Below are positions 7,126 to 17,159 of a stretch of 64,000 nt of DNA, piece after piece. This DNA comes from Paenibacillus rhizosphaerae. Lineage in GTDB: Bacteria > Bacillota > Bacilli > Paenibacillales > Paenibacillaceae. The stretch's first letter is position 1. Each line of letters opens with the position of its first letter. A program made the position numbers and the translations under genes. The stretch spans positions 1,240,001-1,304,000 of the forward strand of contig NZ_JACHXJ010000002.1 of NCBI RefSeq assembly GCF_014192015.1, given 5' to 3'. The notes under the pieces are model-generated. The model worked only from the letters and a program-made list of their open reading frames with translations. It had not been told where the DNA came from and ran no database searches.

Positions 7126-8691
7126 TTGAATACAACCAAGAGCTACAAACTGCTCGTTGCGGCACTATCGGTGGTGCTTGCGTTTACGCTGCTCTCCGCC
7201 TGCGGCGGCAACGGTAACGGCGGGGATTCGGCCGCGAAGCAGGACGGTAATTCGTCGGCTTCATCTGGCGGCGTGAAGGAATTGTCGCTGTTTATCGATG
7301 CGCCATGGTATCCGGTTAAGGAATGGAAAGGCCCGGTAGCCGAGAAAATTACCGAAAAGACAGGTGTCAAGCTGAACGTCACTGTCGCAACCGACGATAA
7401 GCAGCTGCCGCTGATGATCGCTTCAGGAGATTTGCCGGACCTCGTCTTCACGTATGCTAACATCGATCGGCTGTCGGACTCGAAGCTGTCCTATCCCTGG
7501 AATGAGCTGATCGAGAAATATGCCCCGGATTTCAAAATCGATAAAACGAGAATTGCGATCCATACGATGGACGACGGCAACTTCTATACAGTGCGGAATT
7601 CCTTTGCGACGCAGGAGGAAATGGCTCAAAACAAGTATTCGATTGGCAGCGACGGCCATCCCGGACTTGCCGTTCGGGAAGATATTCTGAAGGAGCTTGG
7701 CAATCCGCCGATCCAATCGCTGGACGATTTCGTTAAGGTTCTAGGCATGGTCAAACAGAAGCACCCGGAGATGGTTCCGCTGGTCCTGGATAAGGAATGG
7801 ATTGAGCAGTACTTTATGCAGCAGTTCGGCACGGAAGCTCTCATCGACGGCTGGTATGAACGAGACGGCAAAGTCGATTATGCGATCAGACAGCCGAAGA
7901 TGCTGGAGTATTTCAAGTTTATGAACAGCTTATATCGCAATGGATACATCCTCGCCGAAAATTTTGCTTTTGCCAATGACCAGATTGACGATCAATACGT
8001 GACAAGCGGCAAAGCCTTTGCTCACGGTTACACCGTTTCCGCGGCGGAAGCGGACAACAATAAAATCAAGAGTACCGGGGGCGCCTTTACGCTGAAAATG
8101 CTTCCGAGCGCATTGTCGAAGGATGCCAAAGCCGTGAGTACGGGCCTGGGATTTGCCGGTACATTCATCACGAAGAAAAATAAGGATCCGGAAGCATCCA
8201 TCAAGTTTATTCAGTACCTGGCAAGCGACGAAGGCAAAAAACTGACCATGTTTGGTGTCGAAGGCGAACATTGGACATGGAATGAAGCGGGTTATCCAAA
8301 TCTGAAATACGATCCATCCGATGCCGATTTCGTGAACAGCAATGGAATAAAATGGTGGTACCTGTACAATGATGGGGTCACCGAAGGCATGCTGTCCTAT
8401 GTTCCGGGAACGCAGAAGACACAGGCTTTAATGGAGACGAAGGCCATCACAACCTACAAGCCGGCGATCGGTCTTATTCAAACGCAGCCGGATTCCAAAG
8501 AAAAGACGCTCAAGACAAAGATCGACGAGATGATTAAAAATGAGAAGGTGAAAATTTATTTGGCGAAATCCGAGGAAGAAGCGGTTGCGAATTACGAAAA
8601 TATGGTGAAGACCGCCGAGAATATGGGCTTGCAGGAACTCGTCGATTGGGCAAACAAGACCTATCAGAAGAAAAAAGGTTTATTCGAGTAA
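7126..8691 (+). CDS. Extracellular solute-binding lipoprotein (system A)
   Basis: Translation starts at TTG 7126, five bases after GGAGGGG. The signal peptide ends in the lipobox LLSAC with lipidated C26, followed by a Gly/Ser-rich linker. The mature 495 residues follow the LipO/YtcQ-type binding-protein plan, with an N-terminal strand KELSLFIDAPWYP, the segment ASGDLPDLVF and a C-terminal helix-rich lobe. It is anchored on the outer membrane face and delivers the sugar to the two upstream permeases. The ligand cannot be inferred from motifs. A hairpin directly after the gene would favour high expression of the transporter over the regulators downstream. Confidence 0.93.
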   Translation: MNTTKSYKLLVAALSVVLAFTLLSACGGNGNGGDSAAKQDGNSSASSGGVKELSLFIDAPWYPVKEWKGPVAEKITEKTGVKLNVTVATDDKQLPLMIASGDLPDLVFTYANIDRLSDSKLSYPWNELIEKYAPDFKIDKTRIAIHTMDDGNFYTVRNSFATQEEMAQNKYSIGSDGHPGLAVREDILKELGNPPIQSLDDFVKVLGMVKQKHPEMVPLVLDKEWIEQYFMQQFGTEALIDGWYERDGKVDYAIRQPKMLEYFKFMNSLYRNGYILAENFAFANDQIDDQYVTSGKAFAHGYTVSAAEADNNKIKSTGGAFTLKMLPSALSKDAKAVSTGLGFAGTFITKKNKDPEASIKFIQYLASDEGKKLTMFGVEGEHWTWNEAGYPNLKYDPSDADFVNSNGIKWWYLYNDGVTEGMLSYVPGTQKTQALMETKAITTYKPAIGLIQTQPDSKEKTLKTKIDEMIKNEKVKIYLAKSEEEAVANYENMVKTAENMGLQELVDWANKTYQKKKGLFE

Positions 8692-8706
8692 TCGGCTGTC
8701 ATCAAA

Positions 8707-8738
8707 CCGGTAGGGACGTAAAATCTCTACCGGATTTT
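8707..8738 (+). terminator. Hairpin between binding protein and sensor kinase
   Basis: CCGGTAGGGA (8707-8716) pairs with TCTCTACCGG (8724-8733) with one G-U pair, followed by ATTTTGCTT. The T run is imperfect, so partial read-through to the regulators is likely. Confidence 0.6.
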
Positions 8739-8793
8739 GCTTGCTCATGGTACGGTTAGTAGAAATCAATCGGCAGCGGGGGGATTCATTACC

Positions 8794-10557
8794 GTGAGTA
8801 TCATGCGCAAAATCATTATCGGATATATCTTCCTTGTCTTTATCCCGGTCGTTGTGTTTGGATATTACTACTACGTACAAATTTACGGTAATCTGACCCA
8901 ACAATTTGTAGAAAGCCGGCAAAAGATACTGGAGCAAGCCAAAGCAAATATGAAGGCGGACCTGACCCGAATCGAATCCATCCATCGCTTGCTTCAATAT
9001 AACCCATATGTTACGGACTATCTGGGCGGAATTTATGGATCCGACTCGGAAAGCATCTATGCTTACAACCGTTATATCAGTCCGATCATTACACAGTCGC
9101 TGTTTGCCAATCCGGAAATCGAGTCGCTTCGAATCTATAAAACCAAGGAACAAGCGCTCCGTATCACCGACCGGTTTCTCGATATATCGTCCCTTGATCA
9201 ACGGGGCAAGGAGATCGCAGGTTCCTTGAAACCCGGTCAAGGAGAATGGATTGTTCAAGGTCCGGGAGCGCAGGAGCCGCGGCTCGTTTTTTATCAGAAC
9301 ATTTACAACCCGGAGTTTACCGAGATCGTCGGCCTTCTTGAGCTGCGTATCGGCAGTGGTTTTATGCAGAAATTTTACAAGGCCATTGGCATAGAAGGAG
9401 ACTGGAAAGCGATCCTGATACCGTTTGGGGCGGCGTCAGCTGACGGCGCGGCTGCCGGAATGGATGAGGAGACGCTGAAACTGCTCAGCGCAAGCAACGC
9501 GAAGCCTTATTTTATTAATCGGAAAACGATCGTGAATCAGCTCTCCTTTGAGGAGCTTGGGGTCCGGGTCGTCGTTATCGGCAAGGTAGACGTCGTGTTT
9601 CACACGATCAAACGCAAGGAGATTATTCTGATTTCAACCGTTATTGTATTTTTGGCGGCACTGTCGCTAGCGTATTATGTACTTGCATCCACGATCACCA
9701 AGCGCATTCTCCGCCTGGCTAGACACATGCGTAATCTGGACGACAACAATTTGAGACCGTACATCAGCAAGCACGATAGTCCGAACCGCCAGGATGAGAT
9801 CGGGTTTCTGATCATGACTTACAATTCGATGATTCAGCGGATGGACGAATTGATCAACAATGTCCACCGGGCTGAGCTGCGAAATAAAGAAGCGGCCTAT
9901 AAAGTGCTTCAAGCTCAAATCAAACCGCATTTTCTGTATAACACGCTTGAAACTATCAGAATGCTGGCCGAGTCAAATAACGATAAGGAGGTAGCCGATA
10001 TTTCCTTTTGGTTCGGGAGGCTGATGCGTTACAGCTTATCTTCCAAAGAAGACCATACGGTTCTCGCCAAGGAAATCGAGACGGTCATCTTCTATCTTAA
10101 TATACACAAGATGCGGCTCCGAAATAGGCTGAGCTACGAGATTGACATCGACGTTGATGCGGATCAGATCGCATGTCCCCGTTTTATACTTCAGCCCTTG
10201 ATCGAGAACAGCATCATCCATGGGGCTGCAGCAACGCTTCGACCCGTCCACATCAAGCTTCATGCGTCGGAGACCGCCGACGAAATTCGGATCTGCATTT
10301 CGGACAGTGGTATAGGTATTCCGGAAGCCAAGCTGTCCAAGCTCCGTTCCATACTCATGGAAGCGGATGATAACCATCCCGGTAAAGAGAACGAGGGAGG
10401 CGGGGTTGGCCTGATTAACGTCAGCGAGCGGGTCAAATCCTTTTTTGGCGGTGCTTCACGACTGATTCTTGATAGTGAGCAAAGCCTAGGAACATGTCTC
10501 ACGATCATCATAACGAAAGGGGCGGCGGTCAACGTTGAAACTATTGATTGTAGATGA
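8794..10557 (+). CDS. YesM-type sensor histidine kinase (system A)
   Basis: I chose GTG 8794 because GGGGGGA lies 9 bases upstream; the frame is open from TTG 8737, which lacks a ribosome site. A membrane helix near residue 10 and a second near residue 285 bracket an extracellular sensor domain, followed by HAMP. The His_kinase domain has the phospho-acceptor H379 in LQAQIKPHFLYNTLETI, then a HATPase domain with NSIIHGA and GGGVGLINVSERV. The 3' end overlaps the response regulator by 23 bases, so the two are translationally coupled. It probably senses the imported sugar, or its loaded binding protein, outside the cell. Confidence 0.92.
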   Translation: MSIMRKIIIGYIFLVFIPVVVFGYYYYVQIYGNLTQQFVESRQKILEQAKANMKADLTRIESIHRLLQYNPYVTDYLGGIYGSDSESIYAYNRYISPIITQSLFANPEIESLRIYKTKEQALRITDRFLDISSLDQRGKEIAGSLKPGQGEWIVQGPGAQEPRLVFYQNIYNPEFTEIVGLLELRIGSGFMQKFYKAIGIEGDWKAILIPFGAASADGAAAGMDEETLKLLSASNAKPYFINRKTIVNQLSFEELGVRVVVIGKVDVVFHTIKRKEIILISTVIVFLAALSLAYYVLASTITKRILRLARHMRNLDDNNLRPYISKHDSPNRQDEIGFLIMTYNSMIQRMDELINNVHRAELRNKEAAYKVLQAQIKPHFLYNTLETIRMLAESNNDKEVADISFWFGRLMRYSLSSKEDHTVLAKEIETVIFYLNIHKMRLRNRLSYEIDIDVDADQIACPRFILQPLIENSIIHGAAATLRPVHIKLHASETADEIRICISDSGIGIPEAKLSKLRSILMEADDNHPGKENEGGGVGLINVSERVKSFFGGASRLILDSEQSLGTCLTIIITKGAAVNVETIDCR

Positions 10558-11314
10558 TGAGCCGATTATTCTTGAGGGATTAGTCAAGGTCATCAAGGAC
10601 GCGGCTCCGCTCGGTACGGAGGTGCGCGAGGCTGGGGACGCTTTTGAGGCACTTGAAGTCATGACGGGTTTTATGCCGGATGTTACGGTTACGGATCTTC
10701 ATATGCCGGAAAAAAGCGGGTTCGAGTTGATGGAGGAGGCCAAGGGAAGCGGATTGTGCGACCGGTTTATTATCCTGACGGGCTATGACGAATTTGAATA
10801 CGTAAGAAGAGCACTTCGCAGCGGCGTGGTGGATTATTTGCTTAAACCGCTTGACAAAGACGAAATTTCCAAGCTGCTTATGCTTATCAACGAAGAGCTG
10901 CCTGCCGAAGCCGATTCGGAGTGTGAACGGCATACGAAACGCATTCTGGCTTATACGCAAACGCATTTTATGAACGATCTATCATTGGATCACCTTGCCG
11001 ATTTAATGAATCTTCATCCGAATTACATCAGCAGCCTGTTCAAGAAGGTGACAGGAGACACGTTTGTGAATTATTTGAACGCATTTCGGATCAAGGAAGC
11101 GCAGAAGTTGCTGAGGACGCATCGGCATCTTTCCGTAAGCGAGATCGGGCGGCGGGCCGGGTATGAGAATAAACATTATTTCACCAAAGTCTTCAAAAAG
11201 TACACGGGGATTACACCAGGTGCTTACCGTGAAATAGACGATATGCAAAATATAAAGGTGGATTCTAAGAAAAGTTACCAAACCGGAGAAAACTCACGGT
11301 CATTATATCGTTGA
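10535..11314 (+). CDS. YesN-type response regulator with AraC HTH, short form
   Basis: It starts at TTG 10535 inside the kinase gene. The receiver domain spans residues 1-115, with acidic D7/D8, phospho-acceptor D54 (VTVTDLHMPEKSG) and K104 (YLLKPLDKDE). Two AraC-type helix-turn-helix motifs fill residues 140-235 (LADLMNLHPNYISSLFKKV and ISEIGRRAGYENKHYFTKV-like segments). At 259 residues it is about half the usual YesN length because the long central linker is missing. It presumably activates operon A when phosphorylated. Confidence 0.92.
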   Translation: MKLLIVDDEPIILEGLVKVIKDAAPLGTEVREAGDAFEALEVMTGFMPDVTVTDLHMPEKSGFELMEEAKGSGLCDRFIILTGYDEFEYVRRALRSGVVDYLLKPLDKDEISKLLMLINEELPAEADSECERHTKRILAYTQTHFMNDLSLDHLADLMNLHPNYISSLFKKVTGDTFVNYLNAFRIKEAQKLLRTHRHLSVSEIGRRAGYENKHYFTKVFKKYTGITPGAYREIDDMQNIKVDSKKSYQTGENSRSLYR

Positions 11315-11370
11315 TGGAGCTGGATTGAACACACCATTTTTTCGCCTCTATGGCGGATTGGAGGAGAAGC

Positions 11371-13644
11371 ATGACGAATACGACTCGCACTGCTGCCGCG
11401 GAACAGAAGCAGCGATTATGGTATCTCAAACCTGCCACTGAGTGGAACGAGGCTCTGCCGATTGGGAACGGCCGGCTGGGCGCAATGATCTTTGGCGGAA
11501 TATCTGAGGAAAAGCTGCAGCTCAATGAAGATTCCGTATGGTATGGCGGTCCGCGCGATCGCAACAACGAAGATGCTCTGCCACATCTACCGGAAATCCG
11601 CAAGCTGATTATGGAGGGACGGCTGAAGGAGGCGGAGGTACTAGCGGGGATGACGATGGCCGGGCTGCCCGAATCGCAGCGGCACTACCTGCCGCTCGGC
11701 GATCTTCTGATTTCGTTCGATCGCCATGACATAGCCGAGGATTATGAGCGGGAACTGGATTTGGAGCGCGGCGTATCACGGATCAGTTACCGGATTGGCG
11801 AGATCCGATATACCCGTGAGCTGTTTGCCAGTTACCCGGATCAGGCGATCATCATGCGGATTTCGGCTGACAAACCGGGGGCGGTATCTTTGAAGGCAAG
11901 GTTTAACCGCCGGAACTGGAGATACATGGAGAAGACAGCAAAATGGGAGCATCAGGGACTTGTGATGCGAGGGGAATGCGGCGGCAAAGGAGGCAGCTCG
12001 TTTTGCGCCATCGTGAAGGCGCTTCCAGAGGGCGGAGTATGCAAGACTATAGGCGAATATCTTTTGGTCGAAAATGCGGATGCGGTAACGCTGCTGCTTA
12101 CCGCGGGTACGACCTTCCGGCATCCTGATCCTGAGCTTTACGGCAAACGTCTGCTGGAGGAATTGGGCCAGGCTTCCTACACTGAATTGCTGGTCCGGCA
12201 TATTAAAGATTACACCGGACTGTTCGGGCGGGTTACCCTAAGTCTGCCGGAAAGCCCGGAAAAAAACACGCTGCCGACCGATGACAGGCTGAAACGGTTC
12301 CGGGAGGGCGAAGAGGATAACGGGCTGATCGAAACCTATTTTCAATTCGGCCGATACTTGCTTATTTCCTCCAGCCGGCCGGGTTCCTTGCCCGCGAACC
12401 TTCAGGGGATCTGGAACGATAGCTTTACTCCACCATGGGACAGTAAATTCACGATCAATATTAACGCGCAGATGAACTACTGGCTGGCGGAAAACTGCAA
12501 TCTGTCCGAATGCCATGAGCCATTATTCGATTTGATCGAAAGGATGCGTGAGCCCGGGCGGGTCACGGCCAGCGTCATGTATGGCTGCCAAGGATTCACG
12601 GCGCATCACAATACGGATATTTGGGCGGATACGGCACCGCAGGACACTTATCTTCCGGCTTCATTCTGGCCGCTCGGCGCCGCCTGGCTGTGCCTGCATT
12701 TGTGGGAGCATTACCGTTTCAGCCAGGACCGTTATTTTCTCGCGCATGCCTATGAAACGATGAAAGAAGCGGCAGTGTTTCTGCTCGATTATTTAATCGA
12801 GGATAACGAAGGAGGTCTGGTGACTTGTCCTTCCGTTTCCCCCGAGAACAGCTACAGGCTGCCCAATGGCGAAACAGGGGTTCTCTGTGCCGGGGCTACG
12901 ATGGATTTTCAGATTATCGAAGCGCTGTTTAAGGCCTGCATCCGCAGTGGAGAAATCATCGAGAGGGATGAGGCGTTCCGCGAGGAGCTCGCTGCTGCCT
13001 TGAATCGGCTGCCCAAACCGCAAATCGGCAAATATGGGCAACTCCAGGAGTGGATGGAGGATTACGAGGAAGTGGAGCCGGGGCACCGCCACATCTCCCA
13101 TCTGTTTGCGCTTTATCCGGGCGAAGGTATTAACGTGGATTCCACGCCGGAGCTGGCCGCAGCGGCTCGAACGACATTGGAGCGCAGGCTGGCTAACGGC
13201 GGCGGACACACCGGCTGGAGCCGGGCGTGGATCATCAACTTCTGGGCTCGGCTGTTGGATGCCGACAAGGCTTACGACAACGTAAGGGCGATGCTCCAAC
13301 ATTCCACGCTGCCTAACCTTTTTGACAATCATCCGCCGTTCCAAATCGACGGTAATTTCGGCGGCACGGCGGGCATAGCCGAGATGCTGCTGCAAAGCCA
13401 CGACGGTTTGATCCGGCTGCTGCCCGCTTTGCCTAACAGCTGGAGCGAGGGGGAAGTCAGAGGGCTGAGGGCCCGAGGCGGCTTCACTCTGGATTTCGCC
13501 TGGACGAAGGGCCAGGTTACTGAAGCGGTCGTCATCTGCGCTGCCTCCGGTCCATGCCGTATAGAAGCCCCTGGACTTGACCCCGTTTCGTTTGAGGGGG
13601 AAGCCGGCCGCTCCTACACGTTCACCAAGAAAAGGGATGAGTGA
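11371..13644 (+). CDS. Glycoside hydrolase family 95 (alpha-L-fucosidase/L-galactosidase type)
   Basis: ATG 11371 has GGAGGAG five bases upstream; the in-frame ATG 11350 has none. The 757-residue protein carries the GH95 opening (PATEWNEALPIGNGRLGAMI, then QLNEDSVWYGGP), the (alpha/alpha)6 barrel with INAQMNYWLAENCNL and HHNTDIWADTAPQD, and QIDGNFGGTAGIAEMLL near the end. These segments contain the Asn/Asp pair that activates water in this inverting family. There is no signal peptide, so it acts in the cytoplasm on oligosaccharides imported by system A. Known GH95 substrates are alpha-1,2-L-fucosides and alpha-L-galactosides, for example from xyloglucan; which one applies here is open. Confidence 0.92.
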   Translation: MTNTTRTAAAEQKQRLWYLKPATEWNEALPIGNGRLGAMIFGGISEEKLQLNEDSVWYGGPRDRNNEDALPHLPEIRKLIMEGRLKEAEVLAGMTMAGLPESQRHYLPLGDLLISFDRHDIAEDYERELDLERGVSRISYRIGEIRYTRELFASYPDQAIIMRISADKPGAVSLKARFNRRNWRYMEKTAKWEHQGLVMRGECGGKGGSSFCAIVKALPEGGVCKTIGEYLLVENADAVTLLLTAGTTFRHPDPELYGKRLLEELGQASYTELLVRHIKDYTGLFGRVTLSLPESPEKNTLPTDDRLKRFREGEEDNGLIETYFQFGRYLLISSSRPGSLPANLQGIWNDSFTPPWDSKFTININAQMNYWLAENCNLSECHEPLFDLIERMREPGRVTASVMYGCQGFTAHHNTDIWADTAPQDTYLPASFWPLGAAWLCLHLWEHYRFSQDRYFLAHAYETMKEAAVFLLDYLIEDNEGGLVTCPSVSPENSYRLPNGETGVLCAGATMDFQIIEALFKACIRSGEIIERDEAFREELAAALNRLPKPQIGKYGQLQEWMEDYEEVEPGHRHISHLFALYPGEGINVDSTPELAAAARTTLERRLANGGGHTGWSRAWIINFWARLLDADKAYDNVRAMLQHSTLPNLFDNHPPFQIDGNFGGTAGIAEMLLQSHDGLIRLLPALPNSWSEGEVRGLRARGGFTLDFAWTKGQVTEAVVICAASGPCRIEAPGLDPVSFEGEAGRSYTFTKKRDE

Positions 13645-13688
13645 TCATCTAATAACTTCATTGCACGTGATACGCATACTTAATGAGC

Positions 13689-14600
13689 CTACTGATCCGT
13701 CTCATAAGCTAATGACTGTTGCTGGACTCGGTTTCTGTACTCGCTGGGCGCTATCCCCGTCCAGCGCTTGAACTGGCGGCTGAAATGCGAATTGGTTTTG
13801 TACCCAAGGATCATAGCGATATGGTCGATCCCCAGGTCGGTCTGCAGCAGCAGACGCTGGGCTTCATTCAGCAGCGTTTCGGACATAAACTTGCGCGGAG
13901 CTTTCCCGTATATCTGCTTAAAGATCCGGTTCACTTGCGAGGGACTCATATGGATCGACTTGGCAATGTCCTGAATCCAGGTTCGTTCGGTTTCCCGAAT
14001 CTCTCCATGAAGGAGAATGTATTTTACGGATTCTTCGATTTGCTCGGCGATTTGCTGGGCAATCGATTCTTTTTTGGATTGGGTGACGGTTGCAGTTTCA
14101 GACAGTTGGCCAACCAGCGTTCCGAGCAGCTCGAATACAGCCGCATGGACCTTCATCTGTTTGGAGGTTGGGAGCGGGCTGCGCAAATGTTCTGCCGCAA
14201 GACGATACAGCGTCGATAGAGACGGGGAGAGTCCTTGGACCAACGGTGAGTCTGCCGGATAATAAAATTCCTTGCAGCGGTTGAGCTCCTTGCAAAAGGA
14301 TGTATCGTCCACGCTGAAGTGAACGGAAAAGTAGGTGAAACCCTGGGATCCGGCACGGGTGCAGGAATGCGTCATGCCAGGATGGATGAACAGCAGGTCA
14401 CCCCGGGACTGCCGGTATTCTCGCCCATTGATCACCATGTCCATTTCACCCTCCACTACCCAGTGGATTTCGTACATGGGATGTTCGTGGGAAGGATAGG
14501 TCCAGCGGGAATCAACTTTTCGCGCATGCAGGCCCAGCAGTTGAAAAGACATGCGGACATCGGGAAGACGGCCAAAATAAACTCCTGGAAGTTCGGTCAC
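13689..14600 (-). CDS. AraC family regulator with cupin sensor domain
   Basis: The start is GTG 14600, preceded by GAGGAGG at 8 bases; the open frame extends to TTG 14627 without a ribosome site. The N-terminal cupin (HEHPMYEIHWVVEGEMDMVI, then LLFIHPGMTH) binds a small ligand. The C-terminal 100 residues hold two helix-turn-helix motifs (DIAKSIHMSPSQVNRIFKQI and DHIAMILGYKTNSHFSRQF). The gene is divergent from the sugar-acid operon at 14783, with 182 bases between them, so it most probably controls that operon. It also converges on the GH95 gene. Confidence 0.9.
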   Translation of the reverse strand: MTELPGVYFGRLPDVRMSFQLLGLHARKVDSRWTYPSHEHPMYEIHWVVEGEMDMVINGREYRQSRGDLLFIHPGMTHSCTRAGSQGFTYFSVHFSVDDTSFCKELNRCKEFYYPADSPLVQGLSPSLSTLYRLAAEHLRSPLPTSKQMKVHAAVFELLGTLVGQLSETATVTQSKKESIAQQIAEQIEESVKYILLHGEIRETERTWIQDIAKSIHMSPSQVNRIFKQIYGKAPRKFMSETLLNEAQRLLLQTDLGIDHIAMILGYKTNSHFSRQFKRWTGIAPSEYRNRVQQQSLAYETDQ

Positions 14601-14782
14601 GGGGATACCCTCCTCAGTATGGTACAATCTATCAATTTGTTACGATTATAGCTTGATCCTTCTGGAAAAGAAATGCGTGAAAAGGGTAAATCGAAGTGAA
14701 GATTAGCGCATCGTCAAGGGTCATAGGCGATGATATGGTAGTATTATCAACCCGAATAGGGAGGAAATGGGGGCAATATTGA

Positions 14783-15658
14783 ATGAGAATTATTCGTTAT
14801 TTGGACGGACGGCAGACGAGACTCGCGGCGGTGACGGATGACGACAGGGCTTATCCATTGCCTCACTCTGATTTTATGTCGTTGATTGATGAGGCCAGGG
14901 CGAAGGGCGTCTCCCCGATCCGGATTGTTGAAAGCGCTGTTACACCGCAAAATGAGCTGACTGCCGCATGGCCGTCACTGCAGCTGCTTACTCCAGTAGA
15001 TGCTCCGGAGATCTGGGCAGCCGGCGTCACCTATCAGCGCAGCCGGGAGGCGAGGAATTATGAAGCAACTGGCGGAAGGCTGGATGCGGAGACGTTCTAC
15101 GACAAGGTCTATGATGCCGTGAGACCTGAAATTTTTATGAAATCTACAGCAGCACGCACGGTCGGACCGAATCAGGATGTAACGCTGCGCAGCGATTCTG
15201 TATGGCAAATCCCCGAGCCGGAGCTGGGCTTGGTGCTTGCCGGCGATGGGACCATCGTGGGATACACGGCTGGCAATGACATGAGCTGCCGTGATATCGA
15301 GGGGGAGAACCCGCTTTATCTGCCGCAGGCAAAAATATGGCGGAAGTCCTGCTCGATCGGGCCGGCGATCCGGCTGGCGGATACTGTGGAGGACCCCTAT
15401 GATTTCCAAATCGTCTGCCAGATTTACCGCGCTGGACTCGTTGTTGTGGAAAGTGAGGCCAGCACAAGTCAATTAAACCGCAAGCTGGATGAGCTGGTCA
15501 GCTTCCTGGCAGCGGACAACGATTTGTTTGACGGCACCGTTCTGTTGACGGGCACAGCTATTGTGCCGCCTGCGGACTTCACGCTTGCCCCCGGCGACCG
15601 CATCGAAATTTCGATTAGCGGGATTGGGACGTTGGTGAACCACGTCATATCAAACTAG
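14783..15658 (+). CDS. FAH-fold 2-keto-3-deoxy acid sugar dehydratase/hydrolase (AraD1-like)
   Basis: The 291-residue protein has the fumarylacetoacetate hydrolase fold. Metal ligands E145 and E147 lie in IPEPELGLVLAGDG, and the GYTAGNDMSCRDIEGENPLY segment is diagnostic of the AraD1/XylX branch, not of true FAH. In Weimberg-type pathways this branch converts 2-keto-3-deoxy-pentonate to 2-oxoglutarate semialdehyde. The neighbours support this: an aldehyde dehydrogenase starts 21 bases after it and an IlvD/Edd-type sugar-acid dehydratase follows. The alternative is a 2,4-diketo-3-deoxyfuconate hydrolase role, which fits less well because no fuconate dehydrogenase is present. Confidence 0.82.
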   Translation: MRIIRYLDGRQTRLAAVTDDDRAYPLPHSDFMSLIDEARAKGVSPIRIVESAVTPQNELTAAWPSLQLLTPVDAPEIWAAGVTYQRSREARNYEATGGRLDAETFYDKVYDAVRPEIFMKSTAARTVGPNQDVTLRSDSVWQIPEPELGLVLAGDGTIVGYTAGNDMSCRDIEGENPLYLPQAKIWRKSCSIGPAIRLADTVEDPYDFQIVCQIYRAGLVVVESEASTSQLNRKLDELVSFLAADNDLFDGTVLLTGTAIVPPADFTLAPGDRIEISISGIGTLVNHVISN

Positions 15659-15679
15659 GTATTTGGGGAGGAGATTGTA

Positions 15680-17143
15680 ATGGCATTTCAAGGAGAACAA
15701 GTTTATCGCAATTTCATCAATGGAGAATGGACGGCTGCTTCCTCCGGAGAAACGGAACCCAGCATCAATCCCGCCAATCGCCATGAAGTGGTCGGGTATG
15801 TACCGGTTTCCATGGCAGAGGATGTAAACCGTGCCGTCGCAGCAGCCAAAGCAGCTCGCCAGGCTTGGCGCAGCCTGCCCGGATCGGAACGCGGCAATAT
15901 CCTGTTTCGTGCGGCCGGCGTATTGGAACGGCGGGCAGAGGAAGTCGCTGAGGCGATGACAAGGGAAATGGGCAAGACGCTGGCGGAAGCCAAGGGGGAG
16001 ACAATGCGCGGGGTTGCCATCTTGCGGTACTACGCCGGTGAGGGAATGCGCAAGGCGGGTGACGTGATTCCTTCGACGGACAGCGAGGCGCTGATGTTCA
16101 CGACCCGGGTGCCGCTGGGGGTTGTCGGTGTGATTGCCCCTTGGAATTTTCCGGTGGCCATCCCCCTCTGGAAGACCGCACCGGCTCTGATATACGGCAA
16201 CACGGTCGTGTTGAAACCGGCCCAGGAAACGGCGGTGACGGCAGCCAAGTTGGCCGAATGCTTCGAGGAGGCGGGGATTCCGGCCGGTGTCTTCAATCTT
16301 GTATGCGGCAGCGGTTCGGTGGCCGGTTCGGCGCTTGTAGAGCATCCCGACGTTGGCGGGATCACTTTCACGGGCTCAAACGAAGTCGGCAAGCGCGTCG
16401 GCGCGGCGGCACTGGCTCGGGGAGCCAAGTACCAGCTCGAGATGGGCGGCAAAAACCCGATTATTGTCGCCGCGGATGCCAATTTGGATTTGGCGGTCGA
16501 AGCGACGATCAGCGGCGGCTTGAAATCCACTGGCCAAAAATGTACGGCGACCAGCCGGGTTATCGTTGTGCGCGAAGTGTATGAAGCCTTTAAAGCGAAG
16601 CTGCTGTCCCAAATCGAGGGCATTCGGCTTGGTGACGGCATGTTGCCCGAGACCTGGATGGGGCCCTGCGCTAATGAAAGGCAGCTTGAAACTGTGCTGC
16701 ACTACATCCAAAAAGGGCTGGATGAAGGAGCCATATTGCTGACCGGAGGGGCAAGGGCGAGCGGCCCGGCACTTGAGGACGGGTTCTATGTCCAGCCGAC
16801 CGTATTTGACGGGGTGACTCCTCAAATGTCCATTGCCAGGGAGGAAATTTTCGGTCCGGTGCTTGCTCTGATTGCCGTGGACAGCCTTGAAGAAGCGATA
16901 GCGACGGCCAACGATAGCGATTATGGATTGAGTGCCTCCATCTATACGCAAAATATAGGCGCCATGCTGTCCTTTATTCAGGACATGGATGCCGGGCTGG
17001 TCCGAGTGAATGCGGAAACAGCGGGCGTTGAGCTGCAGGCCCCGTTCGGCGGGATGAAAATGTCGAGCTCGCACTCCAGAGAACAGGGGCAGGCGGCCAT
17101 CGAATTTTTCACTTCCATCAAAACGGTTTTCGTGAAGCCATAA
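15680..17143 (+). CDS. NAD(P)-dependent aldehyde dehydrogenase (2-oxoglutarate semialdehyde type)
   Basis: This is a full-length ALDH of 487 residues. It has the Rossmann segment [12 protein letters not shown], general base E254 (QLEMGGKNP) and nucleophile C288 (GQKCTATSR). [12 protein letters not shown] and [10 protein letters not shown] are also present. Within ALDHs it resembles the 2,5-dioxopentanoate dehydrogenases that oxidise 2-oxoglutarate semialdehyde, the last step of the pathway suggested by its two neighbours. GGGGAGG precedes the ATG, and the next gene begins 16 bases after its stop, so the three genes form one operon. Confidence 0.9.
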   Translation: MAFQGEQVYRNFINGEWTAASSGETEPSINPANRHEVVGYVPVSMAEDVNRAVAAAKAARQAWRSLPGSERGNILFRAAGVLERRAEEVAEAMTREMGKTLAEAKGETMRGVAILRYYAGEGMRKAGDVIPSTDSEALMFTTRVPLGVVGVIAPWNFPVAIPLWKTAPALIYGNTVVLKPAQETAVTAAKLAECFEEAGIPAGVFNLVCGSGSVAGSALVEHPDVGGITFTGSNEVGKRVGAAALARGAKYQLEMGGKNPIIVAADANLDLAVEATISGGLKSTGQKCTATSRVIVVREVYEAFKAKLLSQIEGIRLGDGMLPETWMGPCANERQLETVLHYIQKGLDEGAILLTGGARASGPALEDGFYVQPTVFDGVTPQMSIAREEIFGPVLALIAVDSLEEAIATANDSDYGLSASIYTQNIGAMLSFIQDMDAGLVRVNAETAGVELQAPFGGMKMSSSHSREQGQAAIEFFTSIKTVFVKP

Positions 17144-17159
17144 TCTTGGGGAGGGTGCC

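Noticed and set aside
12793..13401. Minus-strand open frame opposite the GH95 gene
   Set aside because: Shadow of the GH95 frame with no motif and no ribosome site.
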